Origin: Edwardsiella ictaluri ATCC 33202
GTDB taxonomy: Bacteria; Pseudomonadota; Gammaproteobacteria; Enterobacterales; Enterobacteriaceae
Length of the DNA stretch: 64,000 nucleotides
Direction: 5' to 3'
Assembly: GCF_000264785.1 (NCBI RefSeq)
Contig: NZ_AFJI01000007.1
Coordinates: forward strand, 1-64,000
The position numbers and the translations under genes are program-made. The notes under the pieces are model-generated. The model was not told the DNA's origin. It ran no database searches and worked only from the letters and a program-made list of their open reading frames with translations. Below are positions 9,510 to 20,245 of this stretch, in pieces. Position 1 is the stretch's first letter. The number at the start of each line of letters is the position of its first letter.

Positions 9510-9545
9510 AGCAGGGGACGCACTGACGGTATCCCCTGCTTTTCC
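9510..9545 (+). terminator. terminator after yqiA
   Basis: AGCAGGGGA (9510-9518) pairs with TCCCCTGCT (9532-9540), followed by TTTCCC. The 9-bp GC-rich stem lies between yqiA and parE, so parE may have its own promoter or depend on read-through. Confidence 0.65.
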
Positions 9546-9583
9546 CATCTAATTGATAAACATCGACTTTTACGAATCATAAG

Positions 9584-11479
9584 ATGACGCAATCCAGCTA
9601 TAATGCTGACGCCATTGAGGTGCTCAGCGGTCTTGAACCCGTGCGCCGCCGCCCGGGGATGTATACCGATACCACCCGTCCCAACCATTTGGGGCAGGAA
9701 GTGATCGATAACAGTGTTGATGAGGCGCTGGCCGGTCACGCGACGCGTATTGAGGTGATCCTGCACCCCGATCAGTCGCTGGAGGTGATCGATAACGGGC
9801 GTGGAATGCCGGTCGATATCCATCCTGAAGAGGGCGTCCCGGCCATTGAGCTGATCCTTTGCCGCCTGCACGCCGGGGGTAAATTTTCCAACAAGAACTA
9901 CCAGTTTTCCGGCGGTCTGCACGGCGTGGGGATTTCGGTGGTCAACGCCCTGTCACGCCGGGTTGAGGTCAGCGTCCGCCGCGATGGCCAGATCTATCAG
10001 ATGGCGTTTGAAAACGGTGAAAAGGTGGAGGATCTGCACGTCAGCGGAACGGTGGGACGGCGTAACACCGGCACCAGCGTACACTTCTGGCCCGATGCGC
10101 AGTTCTTTGACTCCGCCCGTTTCTCGGTTTCGCGTCTGACCCATTTACTGAAGGCGAAAGCGGTGTTGTGCCCCGGTGTGGAGATTCTGTTCCGCGATCT
10201 GGTCAACGGCAGCGAACAGCGCTGGTGCTATCAGGATGGCCTGACCGACTACCTGATGGAGTCGGTCAATGGGCTGGTGACGCTGCCGGAGCAGCCGTTT
10301 ACCGGTACCTTCGCCTCCGATACCGAGGCGGTCGACTGGGCGCTGCTGTGGCTGCCCGAGGGCGGGGAGCTGCTGACGGAGAGCTACGTTAACCTGATAC
10401 CGACTCCACAGGGCGGCACCCACGTGAACGGCCTGCGTCAGGGGCTGCTGGATGCGATGCGTGAATTCTGCGAGTTCCGTAACCTGCTGCCGCGCGGCGT
10501 CAAGCTGACTGCTGACGACATCTGGGAGCGCTGCGCCTATGTGCTGTCGGTTAAGATGCAGGATCCGCAGTTTGCCGGGCAGACCAAAGAGCGTCTCTCC
10601 TCACGTCAGTGCGCCGCCTTTGTCTCCGGGGTGGTCAAAGATGCCTTTAGTCTGTGGCTGAACCAAAACGTGCAGTCGGCCGAACTGCTGGCTGAGCTGG
10701 CGATCAACAGCGCCCAGCGCCGCATGCGTGCGGCAAAGAAGGTGGTGCGTAAGAAGCTGACCAGTGGACCGGCATTGCCGGGTAAGCTGGCGGACTGCAG
10801 CGCTCAGGATCTGAACCGCACCGAGCTGTTCCTGGTGGAAGGGGATTCGGCGGGCGGTTCGGCCAAGCAGGCGCGCGATCGTGAATACCAGGCGATCATG
10901 CCGCTGAAGGGGAAGATCCTGAATACTTGGGAGGTCTCCTCCGATGAGGTGCTGGCGTCGCAGGAGGTGCACGATATTTCGGTCGCTATCGGTATCGATC
11001 CGGACAGCGATGACCTCAGCCAGCTGCGCTATGGCAAAGTCTGTATCCTGGCCGATGCGGACTCGGACGGACTGCATATCGCCACCCTGCTGTGTGCGCT
11101 GTTCGTTCGCCACTTCCGCCCGCTGGTGCAGGCGGGCCACGTCTATGTCGCGATGCCGCCGCTGTACCGTATCGATCTCGGCAAAGAAGTGTTCTATGCC
11201 CTGAGCGAAGAGGAGAAGGCCGGGGTGCTGGAGCAGCTGAAACGCAAGAAAGGCAAGCCCAACGTGCAGCGCTTTAAAGGGCTGGGCGAGATGAACCCGC
11301 TGCAGCTGCGTGAAACCACGCTGGATCCCAATACCCGCCGTCTGGTACAGCTGGCCATTGAGGATGAGGATATGGAGCGTACCGTTGCCGTCATGGATAT
11401 GCTGCTGGCCAAAAAACGCGCCGAAGATCGCCGCAACTGGCTGCAGGAAAACGGCAATCTGGCTGAGCTGGACGTGTGA
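9584..11479 (+). CDS. parE: DNA topoisomerase IV subunit B
   Basis: ATPase subunit of topoisomerase IV, which decatenates daughter chromosomes. 631 aa against 630 in E. coli. The GHKL ATPase domain comes first (VIDNSVDEAL, VIDNGRGMPV, FSGGLHGVGISVVNALS), then the transducer domain, the Toprim acidic motif EGDSAGG near residue 419 with DADSDGLHIATLL, and the C-terminal RFKGLGEMNP. The start has only a weak ribosome site but matches the family N-terminus. parC follows about 185 bp away, without the qseBC and ygi genes that separate the two in E. coli. Confidence 0.97.
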   Translation: MTQSSYNADAIEVLSGLEPVRRRPGMYTDTTRPNHLGQEVIDNSVDEALAGHATRIEVILHPDQSLEVIDNGRGMPVDIHPEEGVPAIELILCRLHAGGKFSNKNYQFSGGLHGVGISVVNALSRRVEVSVRRDGQIYQMAFENGEKVEDLHVSGTVGRRNTGTSVHFWPDAQFFDSARFSVSRLTHLLKAKAVLCPGVEILFRDLVNGSEQRWCYQDGLTDYLMESVNGLVTLPEQPFTGTFASDTEAVDWALLWLPEGGELLTESYVNLIPTPQGGTHVNGLRQGLLDAMREFCEFRNLLPRGVKLTADDIWERCAYVLSVKMQDPQFAGQTKERLSSRQCAAFVSGVVKDAFSLWLNQNVQSAELLAELAINSAQRRMRAAKKVVRKKLTSGPALPGKLADCSAQDLNRTELFLVEGDSAGGSAKQARDREYQAIMPLKGKILNTWEVSSDEVLASQEVHDISVAIGIDPDSDDLSQLRYGKVCILADADSDGLHIATLLCALFVRHFRPLVQAGHVYVAMPPLYRIDLGKEVFYALSEEEKAGVLEQLKRKKGKPNVQRFKGLGEMNPLQLRETTLDPNTRRLVQLAIEDEDMERTVAVMDMLLAKKRAEDRRNWLQENGNLAELDV

Positions 11480-11499
11480 CGCATCCCGCCATACATCCG

Positions 11500-11530
11500 A
11501 CAGGCTGCCCGCGGGTGGCCTGTTCTGTTT
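11500..11530 (+). terminator. terminator after parE
   Basis: ACAGGC (11500-11505) pairs with GCCTGT (11518-11523), with an inner CCCGCGGG palindrome, and is followed by TCTGTTTT. parC begins 135 bp further on. Confidence 0.6.
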
Positions 11531-11664
11531 TCTCCTTAAACGGCGCCGCCCTGCGCGACGCGCTGTGACAGTCGGGCAAAAAATACGTTACTATCGCGGC
11601 CATTGCATGATTTTACTGCGATCGTCTGTCCTGCGGGACAATGGCCGCGTCCAGAGGATGACCA

Positions 11665-13947
11665 ATGAGCGATCTGACTCATGACAACAGTGAGCGTGTA
11701 GCGCTCCATGCGTTTACTGAAGACGCCTATCTGCAATACTCCATGTACGTCATCATGGATCGCGCGTTGCCCTTTATCGGCGACGGGCTGAAGCCGGTTC
11801 AGCGCCGCATCGTGTATGCGATGTCTGAGCTGGGGCTTTCCGCCAGCGCAAAATTTAAAAAGTCGGCGCGCACCGTCGGTGATGTGCTGGGCAAGTATCA
11901 CCCCCACGGCGACAGCGCCTGCTATGAGGCGATGGTGCTGATGGCGCAGCCCTTCTCCTATCGCTATCCACTGGTGGATGGACAGGGAAACTGGGGGGCG
12001 CCGGACGATCCGAAATCGTTCGCGGCGATGCGTTATACCGAATCACGTCTGTCGCGCTACGCGGAGATTTTACTCAGCGAGCTGGGACAGGGCACGGTGG
12101 ACTATGTCGCCAACTTCGACGGCACGCTGCAGGAGCCTAAATTCCTGCCGGCGCGGCTGCCTAATATCCTGCTGAACGGCACGACCGGTATCGCGGTCGG
12201 CATGGCGACGGATATTCCGCCGCACAACGCGCGCGAGGTCGCGGCGGCGTTGGTGGCCCTGCTGGACAATCCGCAGAGCTCGCTGGACGATCTGCTGACG
12301 CACATTCAGGGGCCGGATTTCCCGACCGAGGCAGAGATCATCACGCCACGTGACGAGATCCACAAGATCTATCGCACCGGTCGAGGATCGGTACGCATGC
12401 GGGCGGTATGGCGCAAGGAAGAGGGCGAGATCGTGATCAGCGCCCTGCCGCACCAGACCTCCGGCGCCAAGGTACTGGAGCAGATAGCCAGCCAGATGCG
12501 GGCTAAGAAGCTACCGATGGTCGACGATTTGCGCGATGAGTCGGATCATGAGAATCCGACACGTCTGGTGATCGTACCGCGTTCTAACCGGGTCGATCTC
12601 GATCAGCTGATGAATCATCTGTTTGCCACCACCGATCTGGAAAAAAGCTACCGCATCAACATGAACATGATCGGTCTGGATCGGCGTCCGGCGGTGAAAG
12701 ATCTGCGTGAGATCCTCAGCGAGTGGCTGAGCTACCGCCGTGAGACGGTGCGTCGCCGCCTGAACTACCGTCTGGAGAAGGTGCTGAAGCGCCTGCATAT
12801 TCTGGATGGCCTGCTGTGCGCGTTTTTGAATATCGACGAGGTGATCCATATCATCCGCAGCGAGGATGAGCCCAAGCCGGTGCTGGTGGCGCGCTTTGGC
12901 CTCAGCGATACTCAGGCTGAGGCGATTCTGGAGCTCAAACTGCGTCATCTGGCCCGCCTGGAAGAGGTGAAGATCCGGGGCGAACAGGACGAGCTGGCGC
13001 AGGAGCGGGATCGCCTGCAGACGCTGCTGGCCTCCGAGCGTAAGCTGGGTACGCTGATCAAGAAAGAGATCATGGCGGATGCCGAAACGTACGGCGACGC
13101 ACGGCGCTCACCGCTGCAAGAGCGTTCTGAAGCGCGGGCGATGAGCGAACACGACTTTGTCCCGAACGAACCGGTGACCATCGTCCTGTCTGAAGGGGGG
13201 TGGGTACGCAGCGCCAAGGGGCATGACATTGATCCGAGCGGACTGAACTATAAGGCGGGCGATGCTTTCCGCGCCGCTGCGCGCGGCAAGAGCAACCAGC
13301 CGGTGGTCTTTATCGACTCCAGCGGACGCAGCTATGCCCTCGATCCGCTGACCCTGCCGTCGGCGCGTGGGCAGGGTGAGCCTTTGACCGGTAAACTGAC
13401 GCCGCCGCCGGGGGCAACCATCGAACACGTACTGATGGCTGCGGATGATCAGAAGCTGCTGATGGCCTCTGACGCAGGCTATGGTTTTGTCTGTACCTTT
13501 AGCGATCTGGTCGCGCGTAACCGCGCAGGCAAGGCCATGTTGACGCTGCCGGAAAATGCCAATGTGCTGACTCCGCTGGAGATTAACGGTGACGATGACA
13601 TGCTGCTGGCCATAACCGAGGCTGGACGGATGCTGATGTTCCCGGTACACGATCTGCCGCAGCTCTCCAAGGGCAAGGGGAATAAGATCGTCTCCATCCC
13701 CGCAGCACAGGCCGCCGCCGGTGAGGATACGCTGAAATGGTTGCTGGTACTGGCGCCGCAGACATCGCTGACGCTGCATATCGGTAAGCGTAAACTGGTG
13801 ATGAAACCACAGGATTTGCAGAAATTCCGTGCCGAACGCGGGCGCAAGGGAACCCTGCTACCGCGGGGACTGCAGCGCATTGAGCGGGTAGATGTGGATG
13901 CCCCGCTGTCGCTGCGTCTGGACGCTGATGCCGAGGGCGACGCGTAA
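11665..13947 (+). CDS. parC: DNA topoisomerase IV subunit A
   Basis: DNA-cleaving subunit of topoisomerase IV. 760 aa (E. coli 752, the difference lying at both ends). The winged-helix and tower domains are followed by a beta-pinwheel C-terminal domain from about residue 500. The catalytic tyrosine is Y124 in AAMRYTESR. The quinolone-resistance region reads HGDSACYE, with Ser84 and Glu88 equivalent to E. coli Ser80 and Glu84, i.e. the wild-type susceptible residues. GAGG lies 7 bp before the ATG. Confidence 0.97.
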   Translation: MSDLTHDNSERVALHAFTEDAYLQYSMYVIMDRALPFIGDGLKPVQRRIVYAMSELGLSASAKFKKSARTVGDVLGKYHPHGDSACYEAMVLMAQPFSYRYPLVDGQGNWGAPDDPKSFAAMRYTESRLSRYAEILLSELGQGTVDYVANFDGTLQEPKFLPARLPNILLNGTTGIAVGMATDIPPHNAREVAAALVALLDNPQSSLDDLLTHIQGPDFPTEAEIITPRDEIHKIYRTGRGSVRMRAVWRKEEGEIVISALPHQTSGAKVLEQIASQMRAKKLPMVDDLRDESDHENPTRLVIVPRSNRVDLDQLMNHLFATTDLEKSYRINMNMIGLDRRPAVKDLREILSEWLSYRRETVRRRLNYRLEKVLKRLHILDGLLCAFLNIDEVIHIIRSEDEPKPVLVARFGLSDTQAEAILELKLRHLARLEEVKIRGEQDELAQERDRLQTLLASERKLGTLIKKEIMADAETYGDARRSPLQERSEARAMSEHDFVPNEPVTIVLSEGGWVRSAKGHDIDPSGLNYKAGDAFRAAARGKSNQPVVFIDSSGRSYALDPLTLPSARGQGEPLTGKLTPPPGATIEHVLMAADDQKLLMASDAGYGFVCTFSDLVARNRAGKAMLTLPENANVLTPLEINGDDDMLLAITEAGRMLMFPVHDLPQLSKGKGNKIVSIPAAQAAAGEDTLKWLLVLAPQTSLTLHIGKRKLVMKPQDLQKFRAERGRKGTLLPRGLQRIERVDVDAPLSLRLDADAEGDA

Positions 13948-14037
13948 TCCCAAGGCCGCCCAGTGGCGGCCTGAGAGGGTCAGCGCTGCGGCTACCGTGC
14001 CGGGCGCCTGGCCCGGTATTCTGTTTATGAGGTTGTT

Positions 14038-14781
14038 ATGCTATTCATTTTCCGGGTCATACTGATCACGTTGCTGTGCCTCGTCATCTGCATTGTCGGT
14101 TCGCTGTATTGCCTGTTCAGCCCGCGCAACCCGCGCCACGTCGCGCGTTTTGGCCACTGGTTCGGCCGCTTATCGCCGCTGTTTGGCCTGAAGGTTGAAA
14201 CGCGCCTGCCGCCGGATGCCGCAACCTATGGCAACGCCATCTATATCGCCAACCACCAGAACAACTACGACATGGTAACCGCCTCGAATGCGGTGCAACC
14301 GAACACAGTGACCGTCGGTAAAAAGAGCCTGGCCTGGATCCCCTTCTTTGGGCAGCTGTACTGGCTGACCGGTAACCTGCTGATCGACCGTAAGAACCGT
14401 ACCAAGGCGCACAATACCATTGCCGCGGTGGTGGAGCAGTTCCGTACCCGTCGCATCTCATTCTGGATGTTTCCTGAGGGGACCCGCAGCCGCGGGCGTG
14501 GTCTGATGCCGTTTAAGACCGGTGCATTCCACGCGGCGCTGGCCGCCGGGGTGCCTATCGTACCGATCTGCGTTTCCAGCACCCACGACAAGGTGAAGCT
14601 AAACCGCTGGAATAATGGCGTGGTGATCGTGGAAATGCTGCCGCCTATCGATACCAGCCGCTGGGGTAAAGATCAGGTGCGTGATCTGGCTGAACACTGT
14701 CGTACCCTGATGGCCGAAAAGATAGGGCAGCTGGATGCCGAAGTCGCGGCGCGCGAGGCGCAGGCTGGCAAACGCGCCTGA
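14038..14781 (+). CDS. plsC: 1-acyl-sn-glycerol-3-phosphate acyltransferase
   Basis: Inner-membrane enzyme making phosphatidic acid from lysophosphatidic acid in phospholipid synthesis. 247 aa. One N-terminal hydrophobic segment (2-27), the catalytic HX4D box NHQNNYD (H73, D78), and the substrate motif FPEGTR (145-150). GAGG precedes the ATG by 5 bp. It lies 90 bp after parC and 48 bp before ftsP, the arrangement in E. coli, probably one transcript. Confidence 0.96.
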   Translation: MLFIFRVILITLLCLVICIVGSLYCLFSPRNPRHVARFGHWFGRLSPLFGLKVETRLPPDAATYGNAIYIANHQNNYDMVTASNAVQPNTVTVGKKSLAWIPFFGQLYWLTGNLLIDRKNRTKAHNTIAAVVEQFRTRRISFWMFPEGTRSRGRGLMPFKTGAFHAALAAGVPIVPICVSSTHDKVKLNRWNNGVVIVEMLPPIDTSRWGKDQVRDLAEHCRTLMAEKIGQLDAEVAAREAQAGKRA

Positions 14782-14829
14782 CGTCAGCGTGGTCTGTCCG
14801 GACGCTATTTTTGATTTACGGGAGAAGTT

Positions 14830-16248
14830 ATGTCACTCAGTCGACGTCGGTTTATTCAGGCCTCCGGGCTGGCGCTGTGCGCCGGTGGGCTGCCGCTACA
14901 GGCTCGGGCGAGTGGGACACAGGCCGTGCTGCCAGTGCCGCCGTTGTTGGAGTCACGCCGCGGTCAGCCGCTGTTTCTGTCGCTGGAGCGTACGCATTGG
15001 GCCTTCATGGGGGGGCGCAAAGTGGGGACCTGGGGCGTGAACGGTGTTTATCTGGGACCGACAGTCAGGGTGCACAGCGGTGACGATGTGAAGCTGATTT
15101 ACAGTAACCGGTTGAGCGAATCCGTGGCGATGGAGGTCGCCGGCCTGCTGGTGCCCGGTCCTCTGGTCGGGGGACCGGCGCGCCAGATGTCGCCCGGGAT
15201 CGACTGGTCTCCAGTTCTGCCTGTTCGCCAGGCGGCGGCGACGCTGTGGTATCACGCGGATACTCCGCGGCATATGGCGCCCCAGGTCTATAGTGGTCTG
15301 GCCGGCCTCTGGCTGGTTGAGGATCAGTACAGCAAGAATACACCGCTGCCGAATCACTATGGGGTGGATGATTTTCCGCTGATCCTGCAGGATAAGCGTC
15401 TGGATAACTTTGGTGTACCCGAATACGATCCCCCCGCCTCCGGCGGCTTCCTGGGCGATACCCTGCTGGTCAATGGCGTGCAGGACCCTTATGTTGAGGT
15501 ATCGCGCGGATGGGTACGTTTGCGTCTGCTCAACGCCTCCAACGCGCGGCGCTACTTGCTGCAGCTCTCCGATAGGCGTCCCTTCTTCGTGATCGCCAGC
15601 GATCAGGGGCTGTTGCCTGCACCGCTGCAGGTCGATACTCTGCCGCTGGCACCGGGCGAGCGCCGTGAAGTACTGATCGACATGAGCAAGGGCGAAGAGG
15701 TCTCTATCACGGCTGGTGAGGCCGCCGGTATCATGGATCGTTTGCGTGGGCTGTTTGAACCGTCGTCGATGCTGGTGTCTACCCGGGTGTTGACCCTGCG
15801 TCCTACCGGGTTGCTGCCGCTGATGACCGATTCCCTGCCGGCGCGTCTGGCCGCCGATCCACTGCCGGAGGGCGACATCGTCAATAACCGTAGCATCATG
15901 CTGGGCAGCGCCTCCAGTCCGGGGATTAACGGGATGCTGTGGGAGCCAGGGCGTATCGATGTCCAGGCGCGTCAAGGCACCTGGGAGCGCTGGACGGTGC
16001 GTGCGGATACGCCGCAGTCTTTCTATATACAAGGGGCCCAGTTCCTGGTGAAAAGCGTCAACCATGCGCCGCCACTGGTAGAGGATCGCGGCTGGAAAGA
16101 CAGCGTCTGGGTTGACGGCGAAGTCTCGCTGCTGGTCTATTTCCCGCAGCCCTCATACGAACACTTTCCGTTTCTGTTCTACAGTGGAACCCTGGAGCTG
16201 GCCGATCGCGGCAGCGTTGGCCAGATGGTGGTTCAGCCGGCCCAATAG
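14830..16248 (+). CDS. ftsP: cell-division protein FtsP (SufI), Tat-exported
   Basis: Periplasmic multicopper-oxidase-like protein that stabilises the divisome under stress. 472 aa (E. coli 470). The N-terminus has a twin-arginine signal, SRRRFIQ at residues 4-10, followed by a mild hydrophobic stretch and a QARAS cleavage region. Three cupredoxin-type domains follow, but the copper-binding histidine motifs of active oxidases are missing, as is normal for FtsP. RBS GGGAGAA precedes the ATG. Confidence 0.94.
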   Translation: MSLSRRRFIQASGLALCAGGLPLQARASGTQAVLPVPPLLESRRGQPLFLSLERTHWAFMGGRKVGTWGVNGVYLGPTVRVHSGDDVKLIYSNRLSESVAMEVAGLLVPGPLVGGPARQMSPGIDWSPVLPVRQAAATLWYHADTPRHMAPQVYSGLAGLWLVEDQYSKNTPLPNHYGVDDFPLILQDKRLDNFGVPEYDPPASGGFLGDTLLVNGVQDPYVEVSRGWVRLRLLNASNARRYLLQLSDRRPFFVIASDQGLLPAPLQVDTLPLAPGERREVLIDMSKGEEVSITAGEAAGIMDRLRGLFEPSSMLVSTRVLTLRPTGLLPLMTDSLPARLAADPLPEGDIVNNRSIMLGSASSPGINGMLWEPGRIDVQARQGTWERWTVRADTPQSFYIQGAQFLVKSVNHAPPLVEDRGWKDSVWVDGEVSLLVYFPQPSYEHFPFLFYSGTLELADRGSVGQMVVQPAQ

Positions 16249-16261
16249 CGGCCGATCTCCT

Positions 16262-16289
16262 CCCGCGGACGCCCTGTGCTGTCCGCGGG
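16262..16289 (+). terminator. strong hairpin after ftsP, possible terminator
   Basis: CCCGCGGAC (16262-16270) pairs perfectly with GTCCGCGGG (16281-16289). There is no T-run after it, so termination would be inefficient or factor-assisted; it may instead protect the 3' end. Confidence 0.4.
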
Positions 16290-16376
16290 GTATCCCGCTC
16301 CAGCACGCGCTCTGCCGCCGACACGCCGGAGCCTACCCTACGCCGTTACCCGCCATTTCCCCCGCCTACCGCTACA

Positions 16377-16389
16377 TGAAAAAGCCTCA
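16377..16389 (+). promoter_or_regulatory. candidate MetR site upstream of metH
   Basis: TGAA-AAAGC-CTCA matches the MetR consensus TGAA-N5-TTCA at 7 of 8 positions, about 125 bp before metH, a gene that MetR activates in E. coli. A 9-bp perfect hairpin (16441-16460, CGGTTTTAC arms) lies between it and the gene, in the probable leader. Confidence 0.35.
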
Positions 16390-16513
16390 ACTGCCGCGCC
16401 GCTGCTATCCACTTCAGCTGTGCTAGGATGGAAAAAACGGCGGTTTTACGGGTAAAACCGTCAGCGGGCTTATCGGGCAGCATACTGCCGACATGACGGG
16501 ACAAGGAGTGAGT

Positions 16514-19500
16514 GTGAATACGACGTGTGAACGGTTACGCCGCCGGTTGGATAAGCGGATTTTGGTATTGGATGGCGGCATGGGAACCATGATCCAGCGT
16601 TACGGGCTGAGCGAACAGGATTTCCGCGCCGAACGTTTTGTTGATTGGCCCTGCGATCTGAAGGGAAACAACGATCTGCTGGCGCTGACCCGTCCCGATA
16701 TCATCAGCGCGATTCATTATGCCTACCTGGAGGCGGGCGCCGACATTCTGGAGACCAACACCTTCAACGCAACGCGCATCGCCATGGCGGATTACCGCAT
16801 GGAGGCGCTGGCGCCGGAGATAAACTACCGGGCTGCCAGCCTAGCGCGGGCCTGTGCTGATGAGTGGACGGCGCGCACGCCGCACCAGCCGCGCTTTGTG
16901 GCGGGCGTGCTGGGGCCGACCAACCGTACGGCGTCGATCTCGCCGGAGGTCAACGATCCCGCCTGTCGCAATATTACCTTCGATCAGCTGGTGGCGGCCT
17001 ATCGTGAGTCGGCGCGGGCGCTGATTGAGGGGGGCGTCGATCTGCTGATGATCGAAACCGTCTTTGATACCCTGAATGCCAAGGCGGCGGTCTATGCGCT
17101 GGAGTGCGAGTTTGCCGCGCTCGGCGTCACGCTGCCGGTGATGATCTCCGGCACCATTACCGATGCCTCCGGGCGCACCCTGTCGGGGCAGACGACCGAG
17201 GCATTTTATAACGCTCTGCGCCACGCCCGCCCGCTCTCTTTCGGTCTGAACTGCGCTCTGGGGCCGGAGGATCTGCGTCAATACGTGGCGGAGCTGTCCC
17301 GGGTTGCCGAGTGCCATGTCAGCGCCCATCCCAACGCCGGGCTGCCCAATGCCTTTGGGGAGTATGATCTGTCACCGCAGGCGATGGCGCAGCAAATTGC
17401 CGAGTGGGCCCGCGCGGGTTACCTGAATATCGTCGGCGGCTGCTGCGGCACCACGCCGGAGCACATTGCTGCCATCAGCCGGGCGGTACAGGGCATCGCA
17501 CCGCGCGCCCTTCCCGCGCTGCCGGTGGCCTGCCGTCTGTCCGGCCTGGAGCCGCTGACGATCGATGAAACGAGTCTGTTCGTCAACGTGGGTGAACGCA
17601 CCAACGTGACCGGCTCTGCTAAATTTAAGCGACTGATTAAAGAGAATAAATATGATGATGCGCTGGACGTGGCGCGTCAGCAGGTGGCGAGCGGCGCGCA
17701 GATCATCGATATCAATATGGATGAGGGGATGCTGGATGCTGAGGCGGCGATGGTCCGCTTCCTCAACCTGATCGCCGGTGAGCCGGATATCGCCCGGGTA
17801 CCCCTGATGATCGACTCCTCCCGCTGGTCGGTGATCGAGGCGGGGCTGAAGTGCATCCAGGGGAAAGGCGTCGTCAACTCGCTCTCCCTCAAAGAGGGAG
17901 AGGCGAACTTTCTGCAGCACGCTCGTCAGGTGCGCCGCTTTGGCGCTGCGCTGGTGGTGATGGCCTTTGATGAGCAGGGGCAGGCGGATACCCTGGCGCG
18001 TAAGGTGGCCATCTGCCGTCGCGCCTATCAGCTGCTGACCGAGCGTATCGGTTTCCCGCCTGAAGACATCATCTTTGACCCCAATATTTTTGCCGTGGCC
18101 ACCGGCATTGAAGAGCACAGTAACTATGCCGTCGATTTTATTGCAGCCTGTGCGGAGATTAAGGCGCAATTACCCCACGCCCTGATCTCCGGCGGGGTGT
18201 CGAATGTCTCTTTTTCTTTCCGCGGTAATGAGGCAGTGCGTGAGGCGATCCACGCGGTTTTTCTGTATCACGCGATTCGCCACGGTATGGACATGGGGAT
18301 CGTTAACGCCGGGCAGCTGGCTATCTATGACGACCTGCCGGACGATCTGCGTACGGCGGCCGAGGCGGTGATCCTGAATCAGGGGTCTGATGCCACCGAT
18401 CGCCTGCTGGCGCTGGCGGAGCGCTACCGCGATAGCCAGGGCAGCACGCAGGCGGAGGGGCAGCAGGCCGAGTGGCGCAGCTGGCCGGTGGCGCAGCGCC
18501 TGGAGTATGCCTTGGTCAAGGGCATCGGTGAGTTCATTGCGCAGGATACCGAGGCGGCGCGTCTGGAGGCCGACAGGCCGATTGCGGTGATCGAGGGGCC
18601 GCTGATGGCGGGGATGAACCGGGTCGGCGATCTGTTTGGCGACGGTAAGATGTTTCTGCCGCAGGTGGTGAAGTCGGCACGCGTGATGAAGCAGGCGGTG
18701 GCCTATCTGTCACCGTTTATCGAGGCCAGCAAGCAGCGCGGCAGCAGCGCCGGTAAGGTCCTGCTGGCGACGGTGAAGGGCGACGTGCACGACATCGGCA
18801 AGAATATCGTCGGCGTAGTGCTGCAGTGCAATAACTATGAAATTATCGATCTGGGGGTGATGGTGCCCGCCGAGCGAATCCTGCGGGTGGCGCGCGAGGA
18901 GCGGGTCGATATCATCGGGCTGTCGGGGCTGATCACCCCCTCGCTGGATGAAATGGTCAACGTGGCCAGCGAAATGGAGCGGCAGGGGTTCACGCTGCCG
19001 CTGCTGATCGGCGGGGCGACGACCTCCAAGGCGCATACGGCAGTGAAGATTGCCCCCGCCTACGGCGGGCCGACGGTCTATGTGCAGAATGCGTCGCGCA
19101 CCGTCGGCGTGGTGGCAGCTCTCCTGTCGGAGGCGCAGCGGGGCCCGTTTATCGAGCGGACACGCCGGGAGTATGAGGCGGCACGCGCCCAGCATGGTCG
19201 CCAGACGCCGCGCACGCCGCCGGTGACGCTGGCGCAGGCCCGCGCCAATGGCGTCGTCACCGACTGGTCAGCCTGTCCGCCGCCGGTGCCGCAGCGCTTA
19301 GGGGTACAGACGATGCAGCCGGGGATTGCGCGTCTGCGCGACTATATCGACTGGACGCCGTTTTTCCTCACCTGGTCATTGGCCGGGAAATACCCGCGGA
19401 TCCTGCAGGATAAGGTGGTCGGCGAGGAGGCGCGGCGCCTGCTCGCGGATGCCAATGGGTTACTGGATAGGCTGGAGGCGTCCGGCAGCCTGACGCCGCG

Positions 19501-20197
19501 CGGGGTGTTCGGCCTGTTCGCGGCGAACCGGCGGGGGGACGATGTGCTGATTTACCGCGACGAGAGCCGCCGCGAGGTGCTGGCCGTCAGCCATCATCTG
19601 CGCCAGCAGAGCGATAAAAGCGCGGGGCCCAACTACTGCCTGGCCGACTTTATCGCCGCGGCGGATGAGGGTATCGCTGACTATATCGGAGCCTTTGCCG
19701 TGACCGGCGGGCTGGAGGAGGAGGCGCTGGCGCAGGCCTTTGATGCGCAGCACGATGATTACCATAAAATCATGGTTAAGGCGTTAGCCGACCGTCTGGC
19801 GGAGGCCTTTGCCGAATACCTGCATCAGCAGGTACGCAAAGTGCACTGGGGCTATGCCGCCGACGAGGCGCTGGACAACGAGCAGCTGATCCGAGAAAAC
19901 TATCGCGGCATTCGCCCGGCGCCGGGCTATCCGGCCTGTCCGGAGCACAGTGAAAAGGCCACGCTGTGGCGTCTTTTAGACGTTGAGCGCCATACCGGCA
20001 TGCGGTTGACGGAGTCTTACGCGATGTGGCCGGGCGCCTCGGTGTCCGGCTGGTACTTCAGCCATCCCCACAGTAAGTACTTTACCGTTGCGCGCGTCCA
20101 GCGCGATCAGGTGGCGGACTATGCCGCGCGCAAAGGGATCCCGCTGGCTGAGGCCGAGCGTTGGCTGGCGCCCAATCTGGGCTATGAGGTGGAGTAA
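16514..20197 (+). CDS. metH: cobalamin-dependent methionine synthase
   Basis: Transfers methyl from methyltetrahydrofolate to homocysteine through cobalamin. The GTG at 16514, with AAGGAG upstream, gives 1227 aa, exactly E. coli MetH; the frame is open 7 codons further up without homology. Modules in order: homocysteine/Zn domain (Cys in GLNCALG and GGCCGTTP), pterin domain ([14 protein letters not shown], about 355 on), B12 domain with the axial histidine in DVHDIGKN (about 759), and the AdoMet reactivation domain ([12 protein letters not shown]). All key residues are present, so the host can use B12 for methionine synthesis. Confidence 0.98.
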   Translation: MNTTCERLRRRLDKRILVLDGGMGTMIQRYGLSEQDFRAERFVDWPCDLKGNNDLLALTRPDIISAIHYAYLEAGADILETNTFNATRIAMADYRMEALAPEINYRAASLARACADEWTARTPHQPRFVAGVLGPTNRTASISPEVNDPACRNITFDQLVAAYRESARALIEGGVDLLMIETVFDTLNAKAAVYALECEFAALGVTLPVMISGTITDASGRTLSGQTTEAFYNALRHARPLSFGLNCALGPEDLRQYVAELSRVAECHVSAHPNAGLPNAFGEYDLSPQAMAQQIAEWARAGYLNIVGGCCGTTPEHIAAISRAVQGIAPRALPALPVACRLSGLEPLTIDETSLFVNVGERTNVTGSAKFKRLIKENKYDDALDVARQQVASGAQIIDINMDEGMLDAEAAMVRFLNLIAGEPDIARVPLMIDSSRWSVIEAGLKCIQGKGVVNSLSLKEGEANFLQHARQVRRFGAALVVMAFDEQGQADTLARKVAICRRAYQLLTERIGFPPEDIIFDPNIFAVATGIEEHSNYAVDFIAACAEIKAQLPHALISGGVSNVSFSFRGNEAVREAIHAVFLYHAIRHGMDMGIVNAGQLAIYDDLPDDLRTAAEAVILNQGSDATDRLLALAERYRDSQGSTQAEGQQAEWRSWPVAQRLEYALVKGIGEFIAQDTEAARLEADRPIAVIEGPLMAGMNRVGDLFGDGKMFLPQVVKSARVMKQAVAYLSPFIEASKQRGSSAGKVLLATVKGDVHDIGKNIVGVVLQCNNYEIIDLGVMVPAERILRVAREERVDIIGLSGLITPSLDEMVNVASEMERQGFTLPLLIGGATTSKAHTAVKIAPAYGGPTVYVQNASRTVGVVAALLSEAQRGPFIERTRREYEAARAQHGRQTPRTPPVTLAQARANGVVTDWSACPPPVPQRLGVQTMQPGIARLRDYIDWTPFFLTWSLAGKYPRILQDKVVGEEARRLLADANGLLDRLEASGSLTPRGVFGLFAANRRGDDVLIYRDESRREVLAVSHHLRQQSDKSAGPNYCLADFIAAADEGIADYIGAFAVTGGLEEEALAQAFDAQHDDYHKIMVKALADRLAEAFAEYLHQQVRKVHWGYAADEALDNEQLIRENYRGIRPAPGYPACPEHSEKATLWRLLDVERHTGMRLTESYAMWPGASVSGWYFSHPHSKYFTVARVQRDQVADYAARKGIPLAEAERWLAPNLGYEVE

Positions 20198-20207
20198 GCT
20201 CCCGCTT

Positions 20208-20230
20208 ATCCGGCCCCGTGGGGGCCGGAT
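20208..20230. terminator. terminator-like hairpin between metH and lysC
   Basis: A perfect 10-bp stem (20208-20217 with 20221-20230) with a GTG loop lies between the convergent stops of metH and lysC. Neither side has a T-run, so its efficiency is uncertain. Confidence 0.5.
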
Positions 20231-20245
20231 GACCGCTCCGCAGCG

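Noticed and set aside
14953-16065. 370-codon minus-strand frame opposite ftsP
   Set aside because: Rich in Gln, His and Arg with no domain, and ftsP on the plus strand is collinear with its family.
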